A stretch of DNA of 64,000 bases from Actinernus sp. WN-2022 (GCA_030867875.1 JAOWCC010001751.1:24978369-25042368), one strand, 5' to 3'. Shown: positions 1 to 12,860, numbered from the stretch's first letter. A program made the numbers and translations. Notes: generated from the letters alone by a model not told the origin.

Positions 1-192
1 CGTAAGATCAAGAATCGACCCAGGCTTTTTCTTACGTGGTCATGGGTCAGGAAAGGTCAAACTTTCACCATTTTAAACAAGCATAGAACATAGAGTATTC
101 TCTGTAAGCCAAAAAATTCTTTGCAGAAGTACTCAAAACCTTTAAAAGATTCATATGTATAAAAATTGCAAATGGGGTTAGTTGCACTTTAA
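1..192. mobile_element. Right half of a TTAA-flanked MITE (family 1)
   Basis: The stretch ends in TTGCACT followed by TTAA (189-192). It closely matches one arm of the two complete copies at 18703-19257 and 46200-46747, sharing the 'catgggtcaggaaaggtc' block and the 'agaagtactc' block. The left half lies outside the window. The TTAA target is typical of piggyBac-like transposition. No coding capacity is seen. Confidence 0.8.
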
Positions 193-570
193 TGTGGAAT
201 CCATTTTCAAAGGTGAGAGGTTCAAGTCTCTCGAACACAGAAGCGTGATTTTTTCCACGAACTGATTTGAATAATCAATTAGTCGGCAGTGTTTGTTTTG
301 CTTTGCAATACATGCACCAAACATTTCCTAAAGACAAATTTGAGATACTGTCCGAATCAAATGTTTTTCTTTTATATTCGTTTCGTGTCTGAACAATTTC
401 GTCTGATGCCAGAAATGCTTTGAGTCGAACTTTAAAATGCCGAGGTGAGTCGAATAGTTTCTAAATTGCTGTGAAAACTGTATACGAATGGATTTACGAC
501 TTCTACAAATGTATCTATCAAGAACATACACATGTTGATGTTCCTACGTCTACAAAGACCTACTATGAGG
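193..570. other. Non-coding stretch
   Basis: Short overlapping ORFs without recognisable domains lie here, between the MITE end and the foldback element. I see no gene. Confidence 0.5.
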
Positions 571-2268
571 TACCGGTGTCACAGCGATTTCGCCCCCCCA
601 GTGAATTCGCCCCCCCCCCCCCCCCCCCAATCGCTAGTGAATTTGCCCTCCCCGGGCAATATTTTTTTTTGGGCCCCAGTTCAGATCAGAGAGCAACTTT
701 ACCATGAGGCCTTGCGCGCCCAATCCAAGATGGCGGACAGAGGTGGCGGACATGGGGAAAGGAAATTGTTCTCGGGGTGGTGCTAGTAAAATTTTGACAA
801 CTATGAAGACGTAATTCAAGAAACCACGTGATATTGCCATAATAACAGGAGGAGTGGGTCAGTAAGAAATAATACGCAGTGGGTGGCTGGCGGCAACTTA
901 CGGTTCAGGTTTCAATTTACGGAAGATTATTACGAATTCGGGACTGGCTTTTTCATGGATCGTGGGATTTTTAGTATTCTTACTAACCTGGATCTTTCTA
1001 AATGGAGCCGGATAAGGGTTCGAAAAATCTCGGAAACTTGTTTCCTGAACAGTGCAATTCAGTACTCAATCGTTTATCTGGTTTATACCCTTTAGACATT
1101 TTTTGCGTAGTTTCCGGACATCAATCGAAAAGCTGCAAATTTTAAGTTTCCTAATTAAAAATTTTAAGACCTTGATTCTTTTCCCGATAATGTGCGAAGC
1201 GATTTATATATCCCGGTATATATTCTCTTCAGAGAGATGACAATTAAGAGGATCTTTTCAAATATGAAAGGTAATAAATACTTGTAAGTGCTAATGTAAA
1301 ATAAAGTGAATGTTTAATAAAAAAACGAATTTCCTTATGCAAAGCACAAAGATCAACGCAAGTTAATTAATTTGCTTTCAGTTTCATGTTCGCCTTTCAC
1401 GTCTTAATTCACGCACTTGACGCGACGTTTTTGCGCGCTAAAATAATTTTCGGGGTCAACAGAGAGTGAGTGCCCAATTTTAATTTATAAAGGGAATCGC
1501 GAAGACGCACTCCAATGGCAGATTCCGACTTTGGAATAATGGTAGAGCCCCAAAAATTTATAAAAGTTGTGTCGTAATTTCATAAGAAAATATATTGTTT
1601 TTAATTTGTAAAATATATTATAATAAAAAGTCATTTGTATAGCACTCCCAGAACCCCCCCCCCCCCCCTTTTTTTTACTTTCCCAATACATGGTGCAGTT
1701 GTAAAACAACATTCATATATATTTATGTATTTGTTACAGTTGTACCAGGTAGAGAAAGGCAAGGGTACTAATCTATAATTTAAAATTTCTTCAGGGAATA
1801 TGGGTTATCCAACAATCTTTCAATTTTTTGGTAGTCATTTTCAATCAAAATATTTGAGGTGGAGTACTTGTAAATTTTAGACTTATGAATATATTTTGAG
1901 TATGCTTTAGGAATATTTTATAAGGGTTGGGTGGAGATGGGGTGGGGGAAAGAGGGAGCCGTAGGGTAATATGCAGGTTATGTGTTAAAGACTAGTACCC
2001 CTTCCTATAGGTATACTGATTTGTTTTAGTTCCACCTCTTTCCTTAGTTGAAGTCTAGTATTTCTTTACAGTAACAACATTTGCAAAAAATACAACAAAA
2101 TGTACTTCTTTATTATCCAATACTGAACTGATTATTTGTGCCTGGTCAACAAGAGGATGCATGACTTCATGATCTCTTTATAAATAAGCTACCCTGTGGA
2201 GCTTTTGAACTTTTCAGTTGTGATATTTGAAGTAAATATACAGCATGTAAATTAGTTGGATTATATAA

Positions 2269-2916
2269 GGCTGTGTTCATTAAGTATACCACAGGGGTGC
2301 AGGTGATTTATTCATAGTAACCCCCCTCTATCCTTTCAAAAAAATAATACAACCCCCCCTGGCATTTCCATATGCAAACCAGCATTATTACAAGCATAAT
2401 TTTACAGAACTGTGATGTTGGGTCGTGAAACTCAGTTTGATACTATGTAGAAAAGCTAAGAATAAACCATAAAATTACTGTTATTACTATACCGGTACTT
2501 TGGTGTAAATTATTCTAAAAAGGTATTTGTTGTTGGACTATTCCAAAACTACACAATAATATATTGTTCTTTGATATAAAACATTCATTAATTCCTTACA
2601 TCAGGCAACCTAGCTGCATGCAATAACCTTAAGAAAAAAGGCGGGAAAGTTTTTACATTTCAGATTATTGGAAGTGCATTCTCCTGCATTTCCTAGCTCT
2701 ATTTAGTGCATTTTCATTCTATTCATCTTCCATTTTAAGTGTAGGTCTTTATTTGACAAACATGCATTTAAAACAAATTAACATATCCCCCCCCCCCCCC
2801 CCAAAGTCCTTTCATTAATGAATTTTAAGATCCCCCTTCCTTCTTTAAAAAAAAATGGGATCCCCTTAAAAATCACCTCCCCCTGTCCCCATGTGGTATA
2901 CATAATGAATGCAGCC
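2269..2916. mobile_element. MITE nested in the foldback loop
   Basis: The left end GGCTGTGTTCATTAAGTATA is mirrored by the right end, which on the complement reads GGCTGCATTCATTATGTATA. Both continue into CCACA, a C/G-rich run and GGTGATTT. TAA flanks both sides, a possible 3-bp duplication as in PIF/Harbinger elements. It has no coding capacity. Confidence 0.65.
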
Positions 2917-4656
2917 TAAAGGAATAAAAAGAACCCTGTCATTCTTGGGTTGCAATTTTGTCACAATTGTTTTGTCAGAAAACCTAACACAGTATTTTTC
3001 AAGTGTTGAAGCTGTATTATGCCCACAAATTGTATGTTGCCAGTTATATTTTAAAATTATATATATACTAGCACACTTGTTATATAAAAGCATACATGTA
3101 CATTTTTATTTGCTGATAAAACACTTTCACATATATTGTACATATGGCTGTGTTTAAAGGTTTTGAATACCAATGAATTGATCATTATTATTTAACACAA
3201 CTTTTAAATTTATAATGCATATTAAGTGTGTTCTAGTATATAATATTATATAATATTATATATTAGCACAAATAATGATTCAAGCAATGTGTTGTTTAAT
3301 TATAAATTAAAGAAGTACATTATATTGTATTTTAATTGTATATATTGTTACTGTAAAGAAATACGAGACTTCAACTATTACTCAAAGGGTTGAACTGAAA
3401 CAAATCAGTATACATGTGGGGTAGGGTTTATGATTTAATAAGTGCAATTGTTAAAGTCACCCAAAATTACAATTAGTACCTTAATGCTCTTTCTCTTCCT
3501 GGTACAAATGTAACAAATATATATATACAGACATACATAATATTATATATATTTTTTTTTTATAACTCTGCATATAAAAGTATTAGAAAAGTAAAAAAAA
3601 AAGGCTTTATAAGCATGGATGGGTAGAACTAGGGGGGGGGGGGGGGGGTTCCTCAGGGAGTGCTATACTTTTTAGAATTATATTAATATATTATACAAAA
3701 TAAAAATAATATAACATTTTCTTATGAATTACGACAAAATGTTTATAAAATATACTTTGTTCCTTGGGTAAGGAAATTAGTTTTTTGACATTCACTTTGT
3801 TTTACCGTTATAGCACTTAGGGTATTTATTAAGCTTGATCCCCTTGTTCTCTCTCAGGAAGAGAATAATTGCTTTGCACAATCGGGAAAGAATCATAAGT
3901 AATTAAAGATTAACAAGGTCTTAATTTTTTTAATAAGGAAACTTAACATTCTCACCTTTCAACTTGCGCTGCTTTTCGGTTGATGTCCGGAACTGAACGC
4001 AAAGAAACGTGCCAAATTAAACTAGGTATCGCAACCCGAACAAAATTGCACTATTCAGGAAACAAGAGTTTCCGAGATTTTACAAACCCCTTCTTATTCG
4101 GCTCCATTTAGAAATCCAGTTTAGTAAGAATACTGAAAATCCCGCCCACGATCCGACTGCAAATCCGTGAACTATTATGTTCCCGCTAGCCACCCACTGC
4201 GTATTATTTCTTACTGACCTACTCCTCCCGTTATTATGGCAATATCACGTGGTTTCTTGAATTACGTCTTCATAGTTGTCAAAATTTTACTAGCACCACC
4301 CCGAGAACAATTTCCTTTCCCCATGTCCGCCACCTCTGTCCGCCATCTTGGATTGGGCGCGCAAGGCCTCATGGTAAAGTTGCTCTCTGATCTGAACTGG
4401 GGCCCAAAAAAAAAAATTGCCCTCCCCAGGGCGAGATCGCTAGTGAATTCGCCCCCCTTCATTGAATTCGCCCCCCCTAGGGAGGGCGAAATCGCTAGTG
4501 AATTGTACTCGTAATTCTTATTGAAATCGCCCCGCCTCAGAAAATAGAGGCAGTAGATGTCAACGCACTGAATAAAAAGTGTTTTCTTTTATAAATCTAA
4601 AGCATTTTTAAAATAATATGAAGTGTAAGACCCCTACTACTACTGACTACAAAAAT

Positions 4657-5200
4657 ACGCGAGTCGGTAACACTCCTTTTCTTCGGAAAGTCATTCCAAA
4701 TTCTTCCCGGATTTGAATTAATTGTACTGCTAGAACTGTACTGCAAAACTTACCGCCGTTTTATCTTCTCATTAGTTAATAAGCTGTTTATCCAGAAAGG
4801 TTTTCCTAGTTAGAACTGATCTAATTACCGAATTAACAAGCGCCGTTAGCTCAATTGAAATAGAACAAAGCACGCGAGTCGGTAACGCTCCTTCAAAGTT
4901 CTTTCAAAATATATGGATCGACGCAAGCATTAACGGGTTATCAAAATCTTACATAGCACGATAATTACGACAACTTCATTATGGTTTTCATGCATGAAAA
5001 AATCATCAGACTATTTGGCAGTTGTTTCCAAATATGAGTCCACTCGCTACAAGCTAAAGTAAGTTTTAATTTAGATCCTAATTAGTTCATTGCTGCTTGT
5101 TTATTCAGGACATTTTCACGCGAGTCGGTAACACTAACTTTATTCGGCAAAGTCTTTTCAAAGTAGGCGGATTTACGGGTTGTCAAAACCTTTAAGTGTC
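4657..5200 (+). repeat. Three dispersed direct repeats, core CGCGAGTCGGTAAC
   Basis: The core occurs at about 4657, 4872 and 5118, spaced 215 and 246 bp. Each is followed by a similar tail containing 'aagt(c)tttca'. The second and third are also followed by 'acgggtt(a/g)tcaaaa'. The block lies between the second foldback arm and the right terminus and looks like a degenerate tandem array of about 230 bp. Confidence 0.65.
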
Positions 5201-5634
5201 CACAATAACTACATCATCTACATGTTGGCTTCAGGCAAGAAATACTAACAACTAATCATTCGAAGATTGACGAAGATTGCAGAATCCTTGTTGCACTGCT
5301 CGCGCGAATGAAAAGTGCAGCGTTTACCGTAGCTTTACGTTTACCGTAACGAATTTTGTCGAAGAAAAGTGAAGCGTGAATTTTAAAATAAAATTGAATT
5401 ACATGCCTTTATACACATTAATACTGATAGCTTTTTGCGTACTATTCTCCACGTCCAATACATTACAGTAGTATAATAATAAGGAAAACATGTATTCATA
5501 GCCTTTTAAAAGGTTGAAGGGGAGGGGGGGCGAAATCGCTAGAGGGGGGGCGAGGAAGGGGGGGCGAATTCACCAGCGATTTCGCCCCCCGGGGGGCGAA
5601 TTCACGGGGGGACGAAATCGCTGGTACACCGGTA

Positions 5635-6289
5635 TTGTTACCTAAATTTACACTGAGAGGTGCGGGTAATCTGTCGGTGCAGGTAATCTGTTAATATCTT
5701 TTTCTTTGAGACTCTAAAATCAGCGGGTGCGGGTAATACGCTGTGCGGGTAATAGGCCGGAAATTACGGTAACAAGGCCCGACATGACTATCTTTGTAAA
5801 GCTCAGACCATGAAACTTACCGAAATGGCCTTCTTAGCTCCAGAATATTAACAGTTTGCTTCGCCTGAAGACGCGACTCTATGCCTATTTATGTAAATCT
5901 CCAGCGATAACGAACCACCCCAGTTCTTCATTCAACCATGTCGAGTTAAGCTGGCGACTTAATGATGTCCAACGGCCCTTTACACATAATTGCTTTTTTG
6001 AAACGTTATTCCGTCTTTCCAACAAGTATCTCCACTGTTTCAACCATCTCTCCAGCTTGGCATCCGACTTCAGAGAGAGCGAAAATCTGTTAGAGATTCA
6101 GTTTGTCAGTGGTAAGCTATTTCCCGCCCATTGTTGACGGTTAGGACGGTTGTTAAATGTAGGGTTAGGATTTGGATTAGTTATCAGGACCGTTGAAGAA
6201 GGATTACAGTCTGTTATTTAGTACTGGTATAATCAACTAATTTCCATAAGAAAAGCTATATTATTCCAAACATATGACTAGATCTCCAA
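5635..6289. other. Non-coding stretch with short GCGGGTAAT repeats
   Basis: Four loose copies of 'gtgcgggtaat' or 'gtgcaggtaat' occur at 5660-5755. An open stretch at 5856-6137 has no recognised domain and no convincing start, so I do not call it a gene. The 3' part (about 6120-6235) is a dispersed repeat shared with 8440-8555. Confidence 0.5.
6120..6235 (+). repeat. Dispersed repeat copy 1 (pair with 8440-8555)
   Basis: 'cccattgttgacggttagg' followed by 'ggatttggattagtt' and 'aggaccgttgaag' recurs in the same orientation at 8446 as 'cccattgttgacggttaggg', 'gggtttggattagtt' and 'aggaccattgaa'. The two copies are about 2.3 kb apart. Confidence 0.7.
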
Positions 6290-6372
6290 TGCCAGTCTGT
6301 GGCACAGTTGGTAAGGCCCAGGTCTACCAAGCGCAGGGTTGCACATTCGAGTCCCACTACGGTTAACAAAAA
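6288..6372 (+). mobile_element. tRNA-like SINE head
   Basis: An A-box-like GTGGCACAGTTGGTAAG is followed about 35 bp later by a B-box-like CATTCGAGTCCC, the spacing of an internal RNA polymerase III promoter. The arms do not form a good cloverleaf, so a tRNA-derived SINE is likelier than a tRNA gene. A long A-rich, G-rich stretch follows to 6600. Confidence 0.5.
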
Positions 6373-7785
6373 AGTGAAAAATGTACATGTACATGTAAGT
6401 AGTAATTGATGTTATTAATGAGTGAATTACAAAGTTGGCTGTGGGGGTAGGGAAGGGAAAAGGGGTTAGAGAGGGGGAACGGTAAGTACTGTAGAGAGGG
6501 AGGGGAGAGTGATCAAAAACATTTGCAGGGGAGGGGTGGGTGGGTGGATTTTTTCTTTTTAAGTCCCCCTCCCCCCCCAAAAAAAAAATAAAAAAAATAA
6601 ACCCCTTTTTTATGAATCCAAAAAATTTGAAAAAGCCCTTTTTAGAATCTTGATAATTAAACCAGTTTAAACTAGAAGTAATCATAGATTATCAAAGTGC
6701 GTTCGACACATCTTTATGTATAAGAACTAATGCCTCGGGTTTCAATTGTTTTCTCAACATTTGTAATACCACTCCAATTAGTGTTTTAAATATATAGTAC
6801 ATAGGAGTTAGTATCAACCCTATTCAGATGCGTATAAACTGCATCCCAGTTTTCATGACCTGCAAGGCTGTCTCCATAATACTGACTAAGTGTCGGTGAT
6901 TACACTTCAGTGTAGAACATAAAATATAATTATGTGCATGTGTGTAAACTACACCTTCAGACTGATTCAAATTATTCTTCAAGTGAGACCAAGGCTGGCT
7001 GCAGAATATTGAGTGTCCATCAGTGTTATTGCAGAATAATTTCTGATCATATTAGGGCTCACCTTGTTTTGATATTTAAGTTCCTTGACATATCCAAGTG
7101 TGGTTATACCCTAAATGCAGTGTTAATTTGTATAACCACGATGAAACCACCACGATGCACACATGTGTAGTATTTAAAAAGCTTCTTCACAACTCACACT
7201 GAAATATTCATATCCATGTATTTCTCTTTAGCCTTCAGGTATGATTCATAGCATCTTGACCATTTGCAGTTTTGGTATCGGCAAAACGAACAGCACAATT
7301 CAATGCAGCGATCAAGCCAACAGCATATTTTTCGATCGCAGATTCACTCGGGTTCAACACAAATAGATAATTATGGCAGAGTTGAATGTTCAAGGTACAA
7401 AACAGACCATATTGGACTTTGTCAGTCCTCCAGATGTGCTATACACTTTCCTCAGGCTTTGCTCAATTGTACTTGCGAACCTTTGAAACATCATTGCATT
7501 GGATTGTCGGAAAATGAAGCAAGTAACTTACCGATCGCGAGCAAAACAGAAAACCAAAATGGCCACTCGCATCGTGTACATGTGGTTACCAGTTCCCCGG
7601 CCGAGATAATTTATTCTAAAAAGTACAAACATGAGGACATGAGGACATACACGAATCTCAATTTCTTTCACCTGGGGAAGCACAGGCAGCCCACACATGA
7701 CCACAGGGAGTCCACTACAAGATTAGTATGCGTTCTCCTTCGTGGAACGCAAAAAATTAAACCAGTTTAAAAAAATAAACCACAA
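6373..7785. other. Non-coding stretch
   Basis: It begins with purine-rich low complexity (6430-6600). A 168-codon open stretch (7264-7770, plus) has no domain, low hydrophobic periodicity and no gene context. On the minus strand 7572-7532, a hydrophobic start MRVAILVFCFAR followed by a GTAAGT donor could be a first exon, but no continuation was found. Confidence 0.4.
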
Positions 7786-8030
7786 CATATCCACCACTTT
7801 TCACCGATACTGAGGTTTATAATTGTTTTAATATAAAATTATACCACACAAGTGAATAGCCAGCACCAAATAGTTATTTTATTTTCTGTCAAATGGACAA
7901 AAACTCATGTAAGGTGATCACTGCTTCGCTTGGAGATGAATAGCAAATTATATTCACCTGTGGAGAAGCCAATCAGAGTGTGCAAAAGCACTGTTCACTT
8001 CTGTGGTATATACTAATGTATAACACTTAC
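7786..8030. mobile_element. Small MITE, family with 62985-63250
   Basis: Ends contain 'tataccacac' and its complement 'gtggtatatacta'. The inside ('agcaccaaatagtt', 'tattttctgtcaaatggac', 'gaagccaatcagag') matches 63060-63244 almost base for base. It is non-coding. Confidence 0.75.
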
Positions 8031-9677
8031 ACAAAGCACGCATACACCTCATTCGTAAGGGCGTGGTCTCTGTATTTTAATAGTTCAGCTACATGTTCAA
8101 TGTAAGAAGAACAACATCCTTGCCATGCGAAATAGCATAACAACATTGGTGATTCTGTAGAATTTGAGTGTTGTAGCATAAAAGGCTGTAAAGTTACAGC
8201 GATTTGAAATTAGAGAGACTTGTATGAGAAAAACCATGTAGGCCTTTCCAGCCTCGCTTTCGTGTATTTTCACATTTAAAATGCCAATAACTCGACAGCA
8301 ATTTGAAACATTGCTTTCAAACTGTGGTCAATTACTAATTTAGGTACGATCTTTCATGTGGTAGCAATAATTTCTCTGTACACATTAATCTTCCAATTTA
8401 TGCAGATTAGATGATGGCCATTATGAATGAGGTCTATATGCACCCATTGTTGACGGTTAGGGTGTTTTTAAATGGAGGGGTGGGGTTTGGATTAGTTCAC
8501 AGGACCATTGAAAGAAGTATTATTTTTCTGTTGTTCAGTGATCTAGTCCTAAATTAGTGACTAGCCCTAAAAACCCTAAACTACTGCGCACTTGGGTGTA
8601 CTGAGGTTCGTTTTTAATGTTGGGTTTATAGGGCTTGGATTGTGTTAGGAATGAGTTTACTTAATTGGAGTGGAGTGTTAACTGGTTATAATAAATCTGC
8701 ATTCTTCCAAAGATTCACTGAATACAATCATAATCACAAGGATAACACTGGATATTATTATTGCTGGTTTTCACTCAATCCCCAGAGATTCAAATGACAA
8801 AGGACATGGCAGCTATGACGTCAAGTGAAGAGATTCACTTTTCTATTCTTTTAGCTCAGCTGTGATTACTCTGTAAAAGTCGGTTTGGTTGACACACTTT
8901 GTTTTGAAGTATGAGTGGAGCCATAAAGTACATCTGATCATCTATCAACAATGTATTTTTCTGAATTTAGCTTTCCTTCTCCTCAATTAACTGATAACTG
9001 AGGCACATATATGCGGGAGGCGGTCTTGACAATTAACCGCATACACAATTTATTGTACATGTTCTTACATGTTTTCATGTATGCTTTACATCAATCTACA
9101 CACTTTATGTAACATAAGATGCAACATACACACTGTGCAGCCTAGTGTACTCTGCCGGATACGAAAACCACAAAAAAATTCCACAGTATATGTGGTAAAA
9201 ACTAAGTGGAAACGTATTTCCCAGCCCAATGCAGGAGTACTGACTTCTGGGAGGTAAAAGTCTGAAAACTACCACAACTCTGTAACATGGTCAGCAAAAA
9301 CTGATGTAAATAAAGTTAATGGTGGAAGGAAACGTCTATAAATGTTGCAGTCAGGACCACGAATACATAACTACAACTGACATATTGCCGCAACATATTG
9401 CATATTGATTGGTATCATCAAACTTGTTCAGGCTCTTTGGCCTTGCTAACATCTTATTGGTCAAGTGAGTGAGTGACACAATTCCCCCACCGCAAATGAA
9501 ACAACAATGTGCTTAACTGTGTCAATTTATTATATTGTTGCAGATCAAGTTTGGAGGGGCTTCGTTTTGTTACACAGGACTGAGAAAGAATGATGTTAGG
9601 TACATTTCTGAAATCAGTTAAATGAATAATAATCAGTCAAAGTAGTAATCAATAAAAACTTCAGTACTCACCTTACT
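8031..9677. other. Non-coding stretch with repeat fragments
   Basis: It holds the second copy of the dispersed repeat (8440-8555). It also has a partial copy (8758-8822, 'tgctggttttcactcaatcc') of the hairpin element at 22924-23073. No exon or RNA gene is recognised. Confidence 0.5.
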
Positions 9678-9698
9678 ATACATGTATGTATATTTATC

Positions 9699-10379
9699 AT
9701 ATGGGCTACGTCAGGCAAAAAGGGCCCGGACGACATAATAATATGTAAATGTATTTTGAAATTGTACCATGTTTTTTATGCTTGTTGTGCGATTACAATA
9801 TGCATCACAAGCGCCACATGGTGCTACTAACAAGTAGTGTTGATTTCATGAAATTGACCAGTGAAATCGAAGACAAAATTTTTACATATTTTTATATGAG
9901 TGTGTGATCACAATTTTAGCAGGCGCAAATGATTCCTTATCATCAGACGATTGTTTCAAGGTATAACTTGTACTATTGCTAAAATCATATTATGAGCTAT
10001 GGGGAGTAGAATGACTACAGAAAAGAATTGTTTGGCCAAAAAGTGATCAGCTTGTTCATCTTAGTTATTTTTTACTCTTTTAAATGCCAGCAGGTATAAA
10101 TGAATGTCATACAATGTACATCAAAATCATTCCCTCTGACAGGATTCATAATTTTTGTGGTCATATTTGTAATTGGGCCCTGGCATCAAAATCATGTAAA
10201 TTTCACCCCTGATTTTTGTTGTAAATTTCTTGAAACTGACATTTATTATTAGGAATGAAATGTAGCGCTTCTCATCAGGAATACAATACAATCTTCAACC
10301 TGTTATTAGGAACACCATTGTAGGAACCTTATTTAATGTGAATGTCGTCCGGGCCCTTTCTGCCTGACGCAGCCCATAT
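9699..10379. mobile_element. 681-bp MITE with about 36-bp TIRs
   Basis: The left end ATATGGGCTACGTCAGGCA continues to 'gggcccggacgac'. The right end is its near-exact complement ('gtcgtccgggccc' to 'agcccatat'). The symmetry continues weakly outward into 'tacatgtatgtatat' and 'atatatacatgta'. No ORF is present. I could not settle the target duplication. Confidence 0.85.
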
Positions 10380-10631
10380 TATATATACATGTATAATTCT
10401 GCCAAGAACACACAAAATACGGGACCATAATTTTTATTATGGGTAGTTACAGTCAAAGGGTTTCCCATCACTGTGGTAAATCCCATTTCTCAAGTGAGTA
10501 TGTACTTGGTTTTTGGTTATTATGGTAAGAAAATTTCATTTCTTGGCAGAATTGATATATTAATGAACAATATGTACTGAGTGCAAATACCTGCAAAAAG
10601 GCCAGCTTTATTGACTTTATCTCATCTGAAA

Positions 10632-10762
10632 TATCAGCTACATGTATGTCTGTGCCAAGTTACAGCAAATTTCAGCAAAGTTTTCCCATAGGAAGGGTTA
10701 GGGATAGGATTTTAAGGGAAAATGTTGCTGAAATTCACTGTAACTAATGGCACAGACATAGC
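10632..10762. repeat. 131-bp hairpin/MITE
   Basis: 'tatgtctgtgccaagttaca' and 'gcaaatttcagcaa' are mirrored at the right by 'ttgctgaaattcac' and 'tggcacagacata'. A short loop lies between. It is probably a minimal foldback MITE. Confidence 0.7.
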
Positions 10763-11211
10763 TAAGGAAAACAAGAAGACTGCTGTATAGGTTTTTATTC
10801 AAGATTTACTTTGTACATGGAAAACTAAAACAATCCCATACAATGCTGTTAAATATTATACAGATCCCAAACTTGGGCTACCTGTGATTACATTAAGTAA
10901 ACCCAACAAGACAACACCACGGTTAGCTAGACCTAACACAATAGTGCTCAAACTAGAAGTTGAGCCACTCAATCATGGCAGAGAGCGACCACCAAAGTAG
11001 ATTGTACTCTATTTTTAGAAAATCATTACTCAAATACCACAAAGTTCAATTTTTGATGGCAGTGACAGATAAGAAACTGAAAAAGATTGGAAAAACGTGA
11101 GCTAGAACTCCCGTGCTTAGCTACATTATGTTGTTATGGTGACAGCGCGCTAGAGCTGTGCTAGAAGTCTGATCCGTTTAGCAAGCACTTGGGCTACCTG
11201 TGTTGCTTTTT

Positions 11212-11310
11212 CCCGTAAGCGACCACCTCCCGTAAGCGACCACCTCCCGTAAGCGACCACTTTCTCCTTGCACCAAGGGTGGTTGCTTAAGAGAGAGTTG
11301 ACTGTAGCAG
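11212..11310 (+). repeat. Three 17-bp tandem repeats and a mariner-like end
   Basis: CCCGTAAGCGACCACCT occurs three times (11212, 11229, 11246). It is followed by 'ggtggttgcttaagagagag' and 'ttgactgta', which resembles the right terminus of a TA-targeting Tc1/mariner MITE. The left terminus was not located. Confidence 0.55.
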
Positions 11311-11801
11311 TAGGCCAATGAAGTTTCACTGAGGCTTATTTACTCTTGCTATGCATGCTAAGGATCAAGTCCTAATACAGATGAAACCACTGTCCACGGC
11401 TGTGTTCTAGTTCACATGCTACCGTGTTAAGGTCTAGCTAACCTTGTGTGTTGTTTTTTGTTTTTGTTTTTTTGACACTGTATTCAGTTTTTAATATTAC
11501 ATTGATGTTATCATAATTTTTTTCAAATAACGGCATGCGTGTTCATATATTGGGGTTACACTATATACAATAATTGGCTTTGTACCAGGGGTGTAGGGAG
11601 GGGGAAATTGGAGGGGGCAAAATGATGAATTCTGGGACATTTTCATTGATGACCAGTCAATCTCTCTTGTGGGACTGGTAATAATTGGGCAACTTCCAAA
11701 CACCACCCCACCCCACTCCCCACCCCTCCCACCCCTCCCTGCATCACTGCTTCATACTATTCAGGAACAAGTGCTGGTATATTCTGCCTTTCTTTCTACA
11801 G

Positions 11802-11946
11802 TGAGAACTATGAATACAGTGAAACCGGGTTTCATGAATTCCTTACTTCACAAGAAATTGTTTATGACTATGGAGGAATTCTGCGTATCCTGTATAAAAG
11901 CCTTCCCACCGAGTGGTCATCCAAGCGCAACTATTTTCATCCCAAG
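11802..11946 (+). CDS. Gene 1 exon A (unrecognised domain)
   Basis: Acceptor 'tctttctacag' precedes it and donor AAG|GTACAG follows. It encodes about 48 residues with aromatic-rich text including DYGGILRILYKSLPTEW and ending YFHPK. I do not recognise the fold. The first base completes a codon from an unseen upstream exon. Confidence comes from the open frame joined to exons B-D and from the good splice sites. Confidence 0.6.
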
Positions 11947-12826
11947 GTACAGTAATAAGTCTGTTTTGATTGGGGTTAGGGTGCTCATGTATATATATGG
12001 TGCAACCTGATAGGCCATTATTACACTGGTACCAAAAAAGAATTCAAGGTCATAGACCAAATTCAAATATGGCGATTGTTTTTTATTTCACGATCGTCTA
12101 AAATATCACTTTGAAATCAATAGTTTTTGGAAGTTTGAAGTAAAAATGTAATAAGAAAGGCTTTAAATATATTGTATACAGCTCAAAGTAAGAGACTTCT
12201 GGATTAGAATTAATAGGCAATAATTCCTGACTACCGGTAACTTGTTTTGGTCAGTTTTCACATAGTTTAGACCTTGATAAGGTTTCATTATTTCATCTCC
12301 AACTTACATGTACAAACCTTACATGTACAGACTATTACTCAGTACTTGTGTATGAATTGATAAGCACTAACAGTAATTTTGAAAGTCAATGTTTTATGTT
12401 TCAATAATAAAGCAATGTTATTGCACCTAAGTGTTTAAATGCTCAAGAGCACTCTTGCTTTTTTAAAACATCAAATTGGCTTACTGTAACAGACAACAAG
12501 AACAAAACACATTACAGAATGAAAATAAAGCATTTCAACTTAATCATCTTATTTGAGCTAATCAGTTTCAAGTGCAATACAACAGCATTTCAATTTGCTC
12601 AAAGTTGGAATACTTTGTTTTCCTTCTGCAATGTGACTGGTTCTGGCATCGTCTAAAGTAAAGTAAAGCAACCTTAGTTAACATTGGTAACTTATGGCAG
12701 TCTGGTGAGACTGATAAACTTGAAGCAGATGTGGGACCTACAATCATACATCCTTATCCGAGAAGACATGAAGTTCTAACCATTTGCAGCTTGAGAACAA
12801 AATTGTTTCACAAAGGTAGCACCTCT

Positions 12827-12860
<34 letters not shown>

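Larger units (their letters stand above)
571..5634. mobile_element. 5.06-kb foldback-like DNA transposon with long inverted arms
   Basis: The ends are inverted copies: TACCGGTGTCACAGCGATTT at 571 and the complement of ACACCGGTA ending at 5634, followed by GC-rich 'gcgatttcgccccc' and 'gtgaattcgcc' blocks. Inside, a diverged inverted repeat pairs about 625-2145 with about 3255-4450. Shared pieces include the 'ccaagatggcgg' block (725 and 4340), 'ccacccactgcg' and the 'tatttctttacagtaac' block near the loop. The loop carries a nested MITE (2269-2916). No transposase frame is visible, so it is non-autonomous. A clear target duplication was not found, and the superfamily is unknown. Confidence 0.75.

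Noticed and set aside
4236..4514. 92-codon ORF repeated at 634-840
   Set aside because: The same text appears in both arms of the foldback element and contains homopolymer runs; it is repeat DNA.
5856..6137. 93-codon open stretch as first exon
   Set aside because: No ATG at its start and no recognised domain; the downstream GTAAGC could be chance.
6278..6685. 135-codon minus-strand ORF
   Set aside because: It is a translation of a purine-rich low-complexity tract and a SINE head.
7264..7770. 168-codon ORF as a gene
   Set aside because: No domain, no splice or promoter context, composition as in non-coding DNA.
6120..8555. LTR retrotransposon with short LTRs
   Set aside because: The blocks do not begin TG or end CA, no primer-binding site or gag-pol is present between them.
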